In this document: piece after piece, positions 1-10,924 of the stretch | How positions within the stretch are numbered: the stretch's first letter is position 1 | Layout of the letters: each line of letters begins with the position of its first letter | Assembly (NCBI GenBank): GCA_947579605.1 | Contig: OX388312.1 | Span: 27,675,313-27,739,312 of the forward strand | Reading direction: 5' to 3' | Origin: Athripsodes cinereus | Lineage: Eukaryota; Arthropoda; Insecta; Trichoptera; Leptoceridae | Length of the DNA: 64,000 nt | The notes under the pieces: generated by a model | The model's database searches: none | What the model was told of the DNA's origin: nothing | Seen by the model: the letters and a program-made list of their open reading frames with translations, nothing else | Program-made: the position numbers and the translations under genes

Positions 1-490
1 CAAGCCGTGCCTCGTCCCGTATGCAAAGGCAAGAGCCAAGTCTCTGCCAGACTGTACGCAGTGAAATGGAGTAAAACATTCATCTCATATTATCTCCTGC
101 GTAAAATTACATGATCTTTCATTAATGGAATGCATGTTGCACATGCATTTCGAATGAAAATTAGATCATACAGTCTTTCATAATATGCGATACTCCTCGC
201 ATACTGGATTAAACGTTGTGTCGGCCATTCTGCGAGATGGTCCTGATGATACACAATGATCACAATGTTGAAACACAACACCTTTTCGACGAATCCAATC
301 TGCATGTTTTGGTGACAAGCCGTGCCTCGTCCCGTATGCAAAGGCAAGAGCCAAGTCTCTGCCAGACTGTACGCAGTGAAATGGAGTAAAACATTCATCT
401 CATATTATCTCCTGCGTAAAATTACATGATCTTTCATTAATGGAATGCATGTTGCACATGCATTTCGAATGAAAATTAGATCATACAGTC

Positions 491-496
<6 letters not shown>
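1..496. repeat. 315-bp tandem repeat, about 1.6 copies
   Basis: The block beginning caagccgtgcctcgt at 1 restarts at 316 with almost no change and runs to about 496, where it dissolves into a TA microsatellite. The unit is cut by the window edge, so more copies may lie upstream. A 102-codon minus-strand frame crosses the repeat junction (90-398), but it has no recognisable domain and is probably a chance frame. Confidence 0.9.
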
Positions 497-542
<46 letters not shown>

Positions 543-543
543 A
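496..543. repeat. (TA)n microsatellite
   Basis: Nearly pure TA dinucleotide run that truncates the second copy of the 315-bp tandem unit. Confidence 0.95.
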
Positions 544-545
544 CA

Positions 546-1052
546 TATTTCTCATACTCAACACAGTTTGAGCAAGACATGAACAAAAATTGGCGAAGAA
601 CAAAACACAAATGGGAATAAATTCATAACACCAATAACTAAAGTCAAATCACAAAATATCGGAGTGTTAGTGGGTATAGAGCAGTATAAGACTTCCAATT
701 TGACGTTTCAAAAATGCTAAATGAGGATCGTGTCTGCAGTAGCTCCCCATAGGACTGACACGTTTGTTCACATTTGTAGATACGCCGCAACAAAGTAAAA
801 ACAAAAACAACTTTTCAGTACGATGTGAATTACCACAAAATACTCGTATAAATGAAATAAACAAAACATATTTATCATAGAACTGATATTATAAAACGAT
901 GGAAAATAATATGTCGCCACAAAAATAGTAAAATTCCTATTCTGTGGTTTTGATAATGGATATACCTATGATAAAAATTGATACATGCTTGTACAGAGAG
1001 TGTCCAAATTAACGTACTCCTTCAAAAAAATCGAACTTACATAGTTTGTAGT
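546..1052. other. No recognised feature
   Basis: AT-rich sequence with no coding signal, terminal repeat or resemblance to other parts of the window that I could see. Confidence 0.5.
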
Positions 1053-1130
1053 TTGATTTTGTTGACACGGGAGGACAGCTTGTTTGTTCATTACATGCAG
1101 CTGGTCTGCTAGCTACCCCATCAAAAATAC
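1053..1130 (+). repeat. SINE-A fragment (3' part)
   Basis: Matches the 3' part of the SINE-A family: the 'gaggacagctt' stretch followed by 'tacatgcagctggtctgct' and 'agctacccca'. The 5' half and the TAG tail are missing. Confidence 0.75.
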
Positions 1131-1186
1131 GACATGTATCCAAATAATTCCTGGGTGGTCATTTTTTAGATGGTTACTATCTGATC

Positions 1187-1422
1187 ATCTATACCCTCAC
1201 TCCAGGCGGGGCAGGCAGAGAAAAAGGAATGCAATAAATATTATATCCTTAGATACTACTTTCGCTTCTTCTATGTTCGTTCAGTTTGTCAAGCATGCAC
1301 GCAGATTTCTCTTACTCAACACGTGGTCGTACATTGATTCACGTAATTAAGCGACGTAGTTCTTGGACGTCCGCGCTTTCTCTCACCCTCTACGTCATCA
1401 TTACTGATTACTCTGCTGCTTA
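1187..1422 (-). pseudogene. Degraded LINE 3' end
   Basis: Resembles 11885-12410 over scattered blocks (ccctcac...gggg.aggcagaga, acgc..gatttctc.tac, gtagttct.ggacg). On the minus strand that family encodes the C-terminal end of a LINE polyprotein. It is followed by a hAT MITE, and similar sequence may continue beyond it to about 2110. Heavily decayed; orientation inferred from the better copy. Confidence 0.5.
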
Positions 1423-1430
1423 CTCTGTAT

Positions 1431-1806
1431 TAGTGATGTAACGAATATTCGTATTCGTATTCGCATTCGCGAATATTCGCATATTTCAAAGTATTCGCAT
1501 TCGCATTCGTATTCGCAAAAAAATATGCGAATGTTTTGCGAATATTATTTTGGTAATTAAGTATCGGTAATTCGGTAAAAGTACCGGATACTTACCCGGT
1601 ACATTATAGAAAAAGGTACTGCAAGAAAATATTCTTTAAGAAAACCGAGGAGTTTTGAAATATTTTAAATTCTTATACCATTTTGAAAATTCGGCGGGGG
1701 GGGGGTAGAAATTTTTAATGTTTTAGCAATTGTAGAAATTTAAACAAGTCAATATTCGCTATTCGCATTCGCGAATATCCAAAATCACACATTCGTTACA
1801 TCACTA
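1431..1806. mobile_element. hAT-type MITE, 376 bp, with 8-bp target-site duplication
   Basis: Termini are inverted repeats: tagtgatgtaacgaat at the left, attcgttacatcacta at the right. It is flanked on both sides by the same 8 bases, ctctgtat (1423-1430 and 1807-1814). An 8-bp duplication is the mark of hAT transposition. The interior is made of attcg/gaata motifs near both ends and carries no ORF, so it depends on a transposase made elsewhere. It is inserted in LINE debris. Confidence 0.92.
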
Positions 1807-2199
1807 CTCTGTATATTTTCCGACGTAATGACGTAATATAAATTAGAAATAGATATGATCAATATCTTAGTATTAGAAAACTTTAATTTTTCTCAATTCT
1901 TTGTTCTCAATATACCACCTACGGATTACAGTTCTCCAGTCCTCTCAACACGTGGCGCACTGTATTCCTCAACGATTCCACCATTGACGATCCAGTAGCA
2001 GACTTAATAACTTATCTAAGCCACTTATCTCTGTCCATATTGCATAAAATCATCGTCTCACTTTTATTCTTTCCACGTCCCTACCTATGAATAACCTTAC
2101 AATACAAATGTCTTGGCATAAGACGTGTCCGGAAAAAAATATGATAATTCGTTTCAAGCAGATGGACGAGCGAATTTGTCTTAATCTAAATCCCTTAGA

Positions 2200-2490
2200 G
2201 TATAGAGAAAAATATTTTTAGAAAGAAACATCAGCCAGTAGTTAGTGAAATAACTGCATGTGATAAACATGTAGGTTGTTCTCTTTGTGTCATATAAATT
2301 TTATAAAGACATTATGGATGGGTGGCATAGGTGGAGTTGGACAGAGGATGTTAAATGGCCAATAGAAAATATTGAAGGAGACTTATTGTCCACCCGGATA
2401 CCGCAGAAATCTGGGGACTTCTATTTAACCGAAATTCTACACTTAAAAAATCTTGCCATAATGAAAAGTAAGAGAAAAAAATGAAAGGCT
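2200..2490 (-). repeat. Diverged SINE-A copy
   Basis: The blocks 'taactgcatgtgataaacatg', 'gttctctttgtg' and 'ggatgggtggca' occur in the order of a minus-strand SINE-A. The rest is strongly diverged. A 65-codon frame at 2287-2484 lies within it and is not thought to be a gene. Confidence 0.6.
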
Positions 2491-2519
2491 TATTATTCCG
2501 GGATTGCAAATAATGGAAG

Positions 2520-3640
2520 TAATTAAATAATTGTAAAAAGATTTGCTCACATGTTTTTCAGAGTCCAGTTGGGTAGCCAAGAGACAAGTTGATATTTTTT
2601 TAAGTAGGTAGGTATATTTATTTTCGTAATTTTATAGTGTGTTGGTAACTGGGTGCCCTTGCGGCACGAGACTCCGTTGGTTATTTAGTTACTAAGTATC
2701 ATTACAAAATTACAATCATAACTTTATGACAAAGACGAGCATTTATTCAACTGCATAATGTATCCAAATAAGCATTTCCATTAACCATGTATTTACTAAT
2801 TTACGTAAATAGACAGTTCATTGCTATGTAATTATTGTGTCTAATTATCTTTGGTTGTGTTTCAAATCATGGAATGATAAAGTGAAATTTTTTTCTTACT
2901 TTTGATTTGATTTGTAATTATTTAATTCTTTAGAAGGTATTTTTTTTGGTAAATCTCTAATAAAGGAAACATTATTTTGTTCAGCTATCTAGGGGAAGAA
3001 CGTGGAATGAAAACCGGTGTAAAAGTAGTGGTTTGACCGTGTTGAAAGATTGAACGAGGATAGTGTCTAAGAAAATAAAGGTAGGTGAAAAAAAAGGATT
3101 TATCTCATATAATACTTACATAACATCCTCTCTGCAACGTAAAAATTAAGTTAAGCGTACAATATTGATGTTGGTATGATTTATTTGTTAATCAATGGAA
3201 TAAGTAAATGTATGGTTTATTAACAGTTTGTATGAATCTGTATTTTTGATGAAATTCATTTTTTAATAATTTTTATTGCAAAATAATACTCATATGTACA
3301 AACGTATGTATATATTATTATTTTGAGATTGATGTGTGCAATATAGTATTATATTTATTCAGAATACAGTGGCGTATTCAAGAAATATAAAAAAGATGAC
3401 CATCTCCAGTTACCGTATTTCCAACTGTTCATAATATTTATTTGATCACGGTATTACAGTACGGCAAACACCGAGTTAATTGAATAGCAGAATACATATA
3501 ACCTTACCTTTATTTCGTACTTTATCTCGTTTTAGATTCATATAGACATAAACTTAAAAAGACAATATTTCATTTGTATTTATTTACTTTTTTATTTTTG
3601 GACAACATTTAAGTGTCATATAGGTGCCAAAGTTAAATTT
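2520..3640. other. No recognised feature
   Basis: AT-rich intergenic sequence with no long frame and no repeat shared with the rest of the window that I detected. Confidence 0.45.
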
Positions 3641-3719
3641 GTTAATATTATGTCGCTGATATTATGCCTGTCACCAGTAGGAGTCGGGCAAGGTTGGCTA
3701 TAATAATAATAATAATAAA

Positions 3720-4536
3720 CTCTACTGGGATCGACCAATTCAAACTGATCGAACTATTATAGCTAATCGACCAGATATTGTGTTGGTTGATCGCAGATGC
3801 CGTAAAACATACATCATAGACATCACTATACCGCACGATGAAAATTTAAATAAAGCTGAGCAAGATAAGATAATAAAATATCTTGATCTTGCTCATGAAA
3901 TCAAAGATATGTGGAGAACAGTTCGTCAGAGAAGAACTCGAGTTCGTCGGTAGCCTGGAGGTAGAGTCTCGGCCTCGTGAACAGGGGGTCCGTGGTTCGA
4001 TACCAGGTGCCGGCAAACTCCCCTTTCACGACACAAGCTTTTAGTAGCTTACTGTGAAAGGTGTATAAGGTTGTATTTGGGCTTATAACAAAACTCAGAT
4101 ATAACTTTTTAAAAAACAAAAAACAAACAAAAAAAACAAAACAACACCTACCACAATCATCGTGCCTATAGTGTTGTCTGTGAATGGTTTAATACCTAAG
4201 AGTCTGTCACGCAATCTCAGAAAACTGGGAGTAGATGACAGGCTCAAATACAGCATGCAGAAGGCCGTACTTCTATCGTCCACCAGGATAGTAAGAAGGT
4301 TTTTGTCCCTGTAGCTCTGTAAGTGATCTCCCATGAGTGTACTATTTCATAGAACATCATGGGAGAATCAACTCGAATAATGTTGGGGTTCTACATTTTG
4401 AATATAAATTTATTTTAATATTTTATGGTTTTTGTTATTTAATGTTATATTTAAATTTTATTGTTAATCTTTTATTGTGTTCAAAATGTAGAATCTTATA
4501 TTGTTTTGTTAAATAAATGAGATATGAGATAATAAT
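3720..4536 (+). pseudogene. Dong/R4-type LINE, 5'-truncated, split by a SINE
   Basis: The forward frame from 3720 reads WDRPIQTDRTIIANRPDIVL, followed by VDRRCRKTYIIDITIPHDEN. This fits the restriction-like endonuclease of R2/R4-group LINEs: an RPD motif, then D about 16 residues on in IIDI, then a basic helix ending in MWR. A tRNA-SINE interrupts it at about 3935-4140. The protein resumes at 4144 as IIVPIVLSVNGLIPKSLSRN and ends at a TAG at 4312-4314. A short hairpin (tctcccatga / tcatgggaga) lies in the 3' UTR. The 5' break is at an (ATA)n run (3700-3719) and the 3' end runs into taataataa, matching the TAA-repeat preference known for Bombyx Dong. Dead copy. Confidence 0.85.
3936..4140 (+). 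mobile_element. tRNA-derived SINE (SINE-B), full copy
   Basis: The head has RNA polymerase III box-like motifs: an A-box-like 'tagcctggagg' and a B-box 'ggttcgatacc'. A tRNA-unrelated body follows (gctactgtgaaaggtgtata region), then an A-rich tail of aaaaaac/aaac units. It interrupts the Dong-like LINE. Other copies: 27674-27872 (minus) and a tail-only foldback at 22754-22870. Confidence 0.88.
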
Positions 4537-4633
4537 AATGTTATATTTAAATTTTATTGTTAATCTTATATTGTGTTCAAAATGTAGAATCTTATATTGT
4601 TTTGTTAAATAAATGAGATATGAGATAATTATA
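4442..4633 (+). repeat. Two tandem copies (96-bp period) of the Dong-like 3' end
   Basis: The block starting atgttatatttaaatttt at 4442 restarts at 4538 almost unchanged, and both copies end in aaataaatgagatatgagat followed by TAA/ATA repeats. The simplest reading is that a second, extremely 5'-truncated LINE copy inserted into the TAA repeats left at the end of the first. Confidence 0.85.
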
Positions 4634-4639
4634 ATAAAA

Positions 4640-5770
4640 ATAATAAAAAAAAGATAATTTGTATTTGGCGCTGTTTAATGATCCGTGAGCATCTCAAGAG
4701 CGCCGTGGCTTTTTGAGATAAATTTAATAATATGAAAGAATCTACATTCAGCAGTGGAGAGATGACCGAAGAAAAAGTATGAATTCTAGTACAAATTAAT
4801 AAGTGTAATCGATTTTTCAAATATTATGAAATTATGGAAAGAAATACTTTGTTTTGTCGGTGTACACATACTAGAATTCCATAATTATTCTACTATAAAT
4901 TATTGATCGTCTTTCGATTTTTCGAATAATTCATAGTAGAAAGAAACACTAATTGTTTAATTTCAGTTAGTCATAAAAAAAATGTAGAAAATAGTCACTT
5001 GTGTTACACCACTGTTTTATTTCTAGAAATTAGATATTAAAAATGCTTATATTGTAGAATGGCGTACACTATGTACCTGGTCTTGTTTAAATAAACACGC
5101 AATATAATTTCTTATTTACACATCTCCACTTTGTCACAATTACATGATGTGCAATAATATGTATGTAGGTGGTAAAGTAGATAGATAAGTACATACTCCA
5201 CTATCAAACAAGTAGCTAGCTCAGTAATACATAGACAAATTAATGGGATATGAAAAATTTATATGAACTCGAACATCGTTATCATCAAAACCTTTCAAAA
5301 ATCTCGATTGGAAAACCATGTTTACACAATCTAACATTGTGCAAAATCTAGTTGGCAGATGTGAGAAAGGCGTCCCAATGCTTACGAATTGGTTCTAGGC
5401 TGGCTTAAGTGATCACCTTCGATGTCCATGGACAACGTACACTAATATTTTTTCCTTTCCCCTTAATTTTTTTTTTTTTTTATTATTATTGATTTGTATT
5501 TTTGTGCTAGTGTGATGATTGAGTGAGCGAGCGAGATCGACTGTGTATATGTAGGCATGTTGAGATGACCGGTATGTTAGATACCTATGTTTTTTAAATT
5601 AATTATGGCGCATGGTATTGGATGATAGCTGATCTCTGAAAGATTAACCTTTTTTCTAACTTTATATACGTAGTTATTGTCTGTTTTGTGCTTTTAATAC
5701 TTATAAAATAAAATAAAAATAAAATAAAATAAAATATCACCATTATCATTGTCACGATATCATCCCCCCT
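4640..5770. other. No recognised feature
   Basis: AT-rich intergenic DNA. No repeat or frame could be identified. Confidence 0.4.
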
Positions 5771-5776
5771 AGACAA

Positions 5777-5901
5777 ACATGCACTTGGCGATCGACTACA
5801 AACGAATTTTCGACTATAACCGCAACAATAACACATAATTACACGGTACATGTAGGTAGATTGTCGAAAAGTTCGCCAGTAGTCGATCGCTAAGTACTAA
5901 G
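5777..5901. mobile_element. Short foldback MITE
   Basis: Imperfect inverted ends of about 37 bp: 'acttggcgatcgactac' at 5783 and 'gtagtcgatcgctaagt' near 5880, each followed inward by a matching 'gaa..ttttcgac' block. The centre holds no ORF. No clear target duplication was found, so the superfamily is not assigned. Confidence 0.65.
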
Positions 5902-6175
5902 CTGGTCCGAAAAATCGAAAAATATAAATTGCAAACCATAAAAGCAACCATTTTTTGGCATTTTATATTTCAGATCTCGAATTGATCGATACCTCGTGTC
6001 TTCTTCCGATTAGGTAAGCATACTTTTTCAATAGAGTTGTTCGATTGGTTTTGTCATCAGCCAAAATCCAGTTAAAAAAATAAATTATTCTAAACATCAT
6101 TTTCATGGCAGAATCCAGAAAAATGGGGTATCTAACCATTATTATACAATAATGACTATAATGAGACATTCAAAA

Positions 6176-6250
6176 TGTTCCCGTGGAGCCCCAGTAAATA
6201 AGTTTCCTACTTTATTATATTAGTTTTTGAGTGTTCTGCAAAAACGCAGT
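6176..6250 (+). repeat. SINE-A fragment (5' part)
   Basis: Begins cccgtggagccc and continues with 'tttttgagtgttctgcaaaa', matching the first quarter of SINE-A. Confidence 0.65.
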
Positions 6251-6784
6251 TATTCGCTAAACATCATGCTATAGTCATTTAAAATTTTCAGTTCAGCAAC
6301 GAGGTATGTAACCCACCTCGAATGTTTTAACTTCTATTGACATGGAGACGATGATTTGCATGTTTATAACATGCTGTTTTGATGCCTTAAATGAATAATT
6401 TATAACATACTCTCAGTGCATCCTACGTATATTGGCACGTGCAATAAAATTTATTTACTTATTACATATTATAATGTGCAGTATTTAACTATATTTTAAA
6501 ATTTGACTTTGATCTTCTTGAAAAAAAAGTATTTATTTATATACATTATTATAATAACAATGATATAATGTTGAATTTATCGAGCAAAGAGCAAATAGAT
6601 TTCTACTTTATACTTTTCATAGATCCTTCAAATCTTGTATCAATACCAACAATTGTCTTTACGTAAGCAAAACTCCTACCTTTCATACCATTATGTGCAT
6701 AAAGAATAAGTAAATAATATGAATGATTTAATACATAGGTCCAAAAGGCTACAGTCCAATATAGCATTATTTAAAATTCACATG

Positions 6785-6890
6785 AACATTTTAAATTCAG
6801 CTATGAGACATGCCACCCATCGTGATTGTCTTTTTAAGGCACACAGAGAACGATTGTTTATTTGTAATATGCATTTATTCCGGTGGCAGC
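6785..6890 (+). repeat. Diverged SINE-A middle part
   Basis: 'ttaaattcagctatgagaca' followed by 'gccacccatcgtgattgtct' matches the middle of SINE-A. The 67-codon frame at 6719-6922 overlaps it and is a repeat shadow. Confidence 0.6.
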
Positions 6891-6989
6891 CTAATGAAAA
6901 ACATCTGATAGTCAAAAAATAAAACAAAAATCCGACGTTTGATAAATTTTTGGACGAAATAAGAAAATATTTTTTAAAAAAATTTATAA

Positions 6990-7060
6990 ATTAATTGGTC
7001 TTCCATTTTTTCCGTAAGTTTTTTAATGTCCTGGAAAAGCTGCAACAAAAGGCAGCTGAG
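6990..7060 (+). repeat. SINE-A fragment
   Basis: 'aattggtcttcca' then 'ttccgtaagtttttt' and 'tgtcctggaaaagc' match positions about 20-75 of the SINE-A consensus. Confidence 0.6.
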
Positions 7061-7123
7061 GTTAAGAATACACATTTTGTTACGTTTTTCTCTTGGTGTT
7101 TTCTCTATATTACTCGATATATC

Positions 7124-7198
7124 GTTACCTTACTTTGAAAAGGTTCTATCTATATAGGGAATTCTGTATATGATAGAACCTTTTCAAAGTAAGGTAAC
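7124..7198. repeat. Perfect 27-bp inverted repeat
   Basis: Arms 7124-7150 (gttaccttactttgaaaagg...) and 7172-7198 are exact reverse complements separated by 21 bases. This is probably the relic of a small foldback element. Confidence 0.9.
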
Positions 7199-7204
7199 AA
7201 TATA

Positions 7205-7765
7205 TGTTAATAGTCGCTTTTTAAGTATTTTTTGTCGCCCGTTTCGTATCTTTCAGTCGCTCACCTAAACAAATTTGACACATTTTTACAGCTCGTTAAT
7301 TAATTTTTGTCACTCCATATCAGTCGCCAACTTAGTTTTTCTGTCGCACAAGAAGTATTAGAGTCTGTTCATTGCTAGTCGACCATTTATATTTTTGGCC
7401 GTGTCTTTAAATATTCCCCATTTAAATGAACATTTCTACTGTTGCAGTACTAGTGCACAATATATTATTATAATAATTATTATTGCTATCTTTGTACATC
7501 GCAAAGATTTATCGATTAAATTACGTTCTAGGTGTAGGATTGCGATGAATTATGGGGACATCTCTCATGCATTATTGTATCGCGTTATAATCGTAGCAAG
7601 AGATTAATCATCGGAATAAATTGTAATTTTAATTCTCTTATTTATATTCGATGTGCTTCATAATATACACTCTATCTATATAAAAAGTATTATAAAATAA
7701 TTGGTTTGAATTGTTGTGGCATGCGCATGTACCTATATGTTTATAATGTAAATTCTTTCGAAAAA
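7205..7765. other. No recognised feature
   Basis: Contains several 'gtcgcc/gtcgc' words spaced over 7240-7350 and an AT-rich remainder. No gene or element was identified. Confidence 0.4.
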
Positions 7766-7769
7766 TGCA

Positions 7770-8150
7770 TACTTACTGCTATCTTCCTTCCCTCCACCGC
7801 TGGATATAGGCCTCTTCAAAACTTTACCATTTTCACGGTATTTAGCGACACGAAACTAATCTTTTTCCCATAACTTAGATAATATTGTCATCCGTTAATT
7901 TTTTTTGATGTTTTCCTTTTTTTCTATTAACCTTCCATGGTCTGTATTCCAAGACCTTAGGTGTCCATCTGTCATCCTCTCTTCGAAATATATTACCAGC
8001 ACATTGCCACTTCATCTTGTAGATTTTGTTAATAATATCCACAAATTTCGTTTTCATTCGGGTTATTTGATTTTACACTCTGTCTCTTAAGCTAATTCCC
8101 AGCATTTGTCTTTCCATTGCACGCTCTGTACATAAATAAGTACAAAACAT
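7770..8150 (-). pseudogene. LINE polyprotein C-terminal end, decayed
   Basis: The minus-strand frame reads KTKFVDIINKIYKMKWQCAG followed by NIFRREDDRWTPKVLEYRP. This has the shape of the C-terminal 'K..W.GH..R..DDRWT..V..W.P' segment common to insect endonuclease-reverse transcriptase LINEs, followed by GK.K.K..DD. No intact reverse transcriptase is present. Confidence 0.75.
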
Positions 8151-8179
8151 ATAAGAAATAATATTCTTTTTGATCTATC

Positions 8180-8425
8180 TATACCATCATGTCATTTTCC
8201 ACAAGAAGGGTAGCTGGTGAACTCATTGTATGTTATTATCATGCAGGTTGTCTCTTCCATGCAAAAAAAAACATTCAAAACGGGTGGTATAACTCATCGT
8301 TCAACTGAAGTTACTATGTGTCATTAACGTCATATTTTGGAAATCCCTGCTTTTTACAGAAAGATTCGAAAACTACCAGAAAAAGGAAGGAGACCCATCC
8401 TTTGCCTGGAACTTCACAGGGAATT
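8180..8425 (-). repeat. SINE-A copy
   Basis: Runs from 'taccatcatgtcattttcca' through 'ggttgtctcttccatgc', 'cgggtggtataactcatcg' and 'tttttacagaaagattcgaa' to the 5' terminal zone, all in minus-strand SINE-A order. Moderately diverged. Confidence 0.75.
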
Positions 8426-8427
8426 AT

Positions 8428-8815
8428 TTTTGAAATCATAGAATCAAACCAATAAACCTGTCTATAGAAGTGCAACCTAATGTGAAGAATGAGAAATATT
8501 TATGCATATTATTCGAAAATATTTTTGATTTATGAAAACAATTAAAATTAGGTAGGTTTTAAATATCGCCTTCGATTTCAGAGGGTGTATGATAGTATTG
8601 AAATTATTGATTTATAGAATCGTTTTCCTTGCGACGTCAAAAAACTCGTTTTAATATTTTGTATCAAGTATTTAATAGAGGTTATTAAAACAAAATAATA
8701 TTATAAGGTTTACGAGACAAAATAATGTGAAAATAACCTGCTTATTTCATGGATTACGAACAATCTTTCTTATTCAGATATGTCAGCTTATATTGTATAG
8801 ACTAGAAATGCCGTA
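8428..8815. other. No recognised feature
   Basis: AT-rich intergenic sequence. Nothing identified. Confidence 0.4.
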
Positions 8816-9330
8816 AAAGGGCCATGACCTACCATGGCCATTGTGGGAAGCGCTCAACAGGATCAGAACAGGGGTGAAACGCACCAAAAAGAATCTCCAG
8901 AGATAGGTCTATGATTTTATTTGTGCACAACTTGTAAAACTCCATAATTTTAATTTATAAATTATAATTTATTTGTTTTACAAAATATTTAAAATAATGT
9001 GACATATGTTTCGGCTGCAATGCCATAATCATACTGATGCCAATGAGTATGATTATGGCATTGCAGCCGAAACATATGTCACATTATTTTAAATATTTTT
9101 TTAAAACAAATAAATTATAATTTATAAATTAAAATTCCAGAGATAGGGTTTGGCTGAGAGCATGGTGTGTGACAGTGGAGAGGAACAAAACACCGGCCAT
9201 CTTCTGACATGTCCAATGGTTCCTAGACAGTGTCACTGGGATAAATACTTGGAGCGAACTCATCTTGGGAGAGCTGTAAGAGACGTCGTGGCTTTCTGGG
9301 AGGGAATGGGAATATAGATTTGATGTTTTT
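8816..9330 (+). pseudogene. LINE C-terminal fragment interrupted by a hairpin insertion
   Basis: After the insertion, the forward frame reads GHLLTCPMVPRQCHWDKYLE followed by RTHLGRAVRDVVAFWEGMGI. This is the HLL.CP.......L.....V..A.FW pattern found at the C-terminus of several insect non-LTR polyproteins. Sequence before 8908 continues the same element and is rejoined at 9148. It ends in a T-rich run near 9335. Confidence 0.7.
8908..9136. mobile_element. 229-bp head-to-head retroposon insertion forming a long hairpin
   Basis: The 11-bp word ccagagatagg occurs directly before (8897-8907) and after (9137-9147) this segment, so it is a target-site duplication. From about 8946 to 9136 the insert is an inverted repeat with arms of roughly 92 bp around a short loop near 9041, differing by a few bases. 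The right arm ends in an AT-rich tail abutting the duplication, as an inverted LINE 3' end would. Confidence 0.85.
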
Positions 9331-9334
9331 AATG

Positions 9335-9764
9335 TTTTTTTTTTTTAATTGTTTTTGATGCTGACCGCCACAAAAAGAAGAAGAAACACAAAGGAAAAAT
9401 TGGTAATGCGGCCATTCAAATTTTGCGACCAAGCATGCAAAAATAAGAATTTCAGGAGAGACAGCTTACATCATCGTTGAGTTATTTTAAATGGCTTATG
9501 ATTGATACGTAGCGAATAATTGTACAGGGAACCCGAGAACTTACAGATAAAAATGAGAGATCTTTTTTACTCCACGATTTTTTTGTTTATAGCTATATTG
9601 TCATTTAAATGATTGAATCATTAATGTATAGATAGAGGCGTAGAAATTATTGGAAAAGTTGAAGGGGTTTCCCGTCTAGGAGTTTATGAAAATGGGATCA
9701 GAAAAAGAAGGACTATGAATAAAATATCATCATTGGCGTCTCTGTTGTTTTCTTTTAAATTTAT
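9335..9764. other. No confident feature; small MITE-like scrap
   Basis: The words 'ggtaatgcggcc' and 'aaattttgcgacca' at 9400-9432 recur inverted at about 53350-53400 and in part at 14405. They may be remnants of a TIR family. Otherwise nothing seen. Confidence 0.35.
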
Positions 9765-9768
9765 TTAA

Positions 9769-10917
9769 CCCTTTCGTAGGCCGTGGGAAGATGTTTTCCC
9801 ATTAAATGAAAAGTACGAAAAATCATTAAGAATTGTATTTACCACCTTAGCCCGTCATCTCTTGATATGTTACTTAAAAACTTTTAAAAATAAAATTGTT
9901 TAGTCGACATTTGAATACCTTGTAATTAAGCGGGAAATTTGAAATATGTCACATTTCATCTCTTGGTAGTGCTGTTGCTGTGTTATTTTAACATTTTGGA
10001 TTTTTTTTTCCATTTTTCAACCGTTTCTAAGTTTTCGGAGCTACTTACTTTACCTAAGTTAATATCCTATTTGTATTATAAAATATTTTTATTACAAATC
10101 TCTTATTAGTTTATTCTTCCTAAGGTTTTCACAATGTTTTTAGCCAAAAAAGATACAGCCCCTGAAGTAAGATTGGCAGGTGTAGGTTAACATCTTCCGT
10201 CTCTGGGTGGAACCTATCACAGATGTACATAGATGCTACAGCTCACAAAAGTTATAGAACAATAATTAAGAATGACATATATGTACGCTGCTTGTGACAT
10301 TCTAATTTGTGTGTATCCATGATTCAAAAATTTTCTCAGATTTTTTCAAAAATTTAAACGGATAATCGATTTTTACAATGTCCTTGATATCAAAATATTT
10401 TTTTTTTAATTAAGTATTGATATGCAAAAATTTTATATTTATTTTTCCATACATTTTTTTATGCCAAAAGAAGTTCCGTGGGAAACGTGCTTCCCACCTC
10501 GCATAACTTCTAAACTGATTTATGTTATGAATTTTTTGACACAATTGGATGTCGGGAACTGGATTTTTAACTTACTACTCTTTAAACCTGGTTTAAAGAG
10601 TACTCTTAACCAAGCCTATGTCGATTCATAAGCGTCGAAACTCTATGTTGTGCACTCCTTAAGGAAGTTCACATATGTATGTGTATCATATACAACATAC
10701 CTACCTACCTAGTTAATACCTATTCAAATAGGTTGACTATGGATGAGTGTGATCAATTGGAATGATTAATCTGGAGTAGTTCAAAATATGTTCTAAACTG
10801 ATTATCGATGAGTTTATTTGTTTATATATTTATTTCATTGTACTAGTGAGATGAGCTTAATTATACCTACATAAAAAAATTATAAATCATCGTTTTAAAA
10901 AAATACCCACGAAAGGG
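9769..10917. mobile_element. Non-autonomous piggyBac-type element, 1149 bp
   Basis: Ends are ccctttcgtagg at the left and ccCACGAAAGGG-type at the right (cccacgaaaggg), an inverted pair with one mismatch in 12. Both are bordered by ttaa (9765-9768 and 10918-10921). TTAA duplications with CCCTTT/CCCTAG-like ends are characteristic of piggyBac. Internal 'gtggga..cttcccac' words recur near both ends. No transposase is encoded; the longest frame is 69 codons and unrelated. Confidence 0.82.
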
Positions 10918-10924
10918 TTAAATG

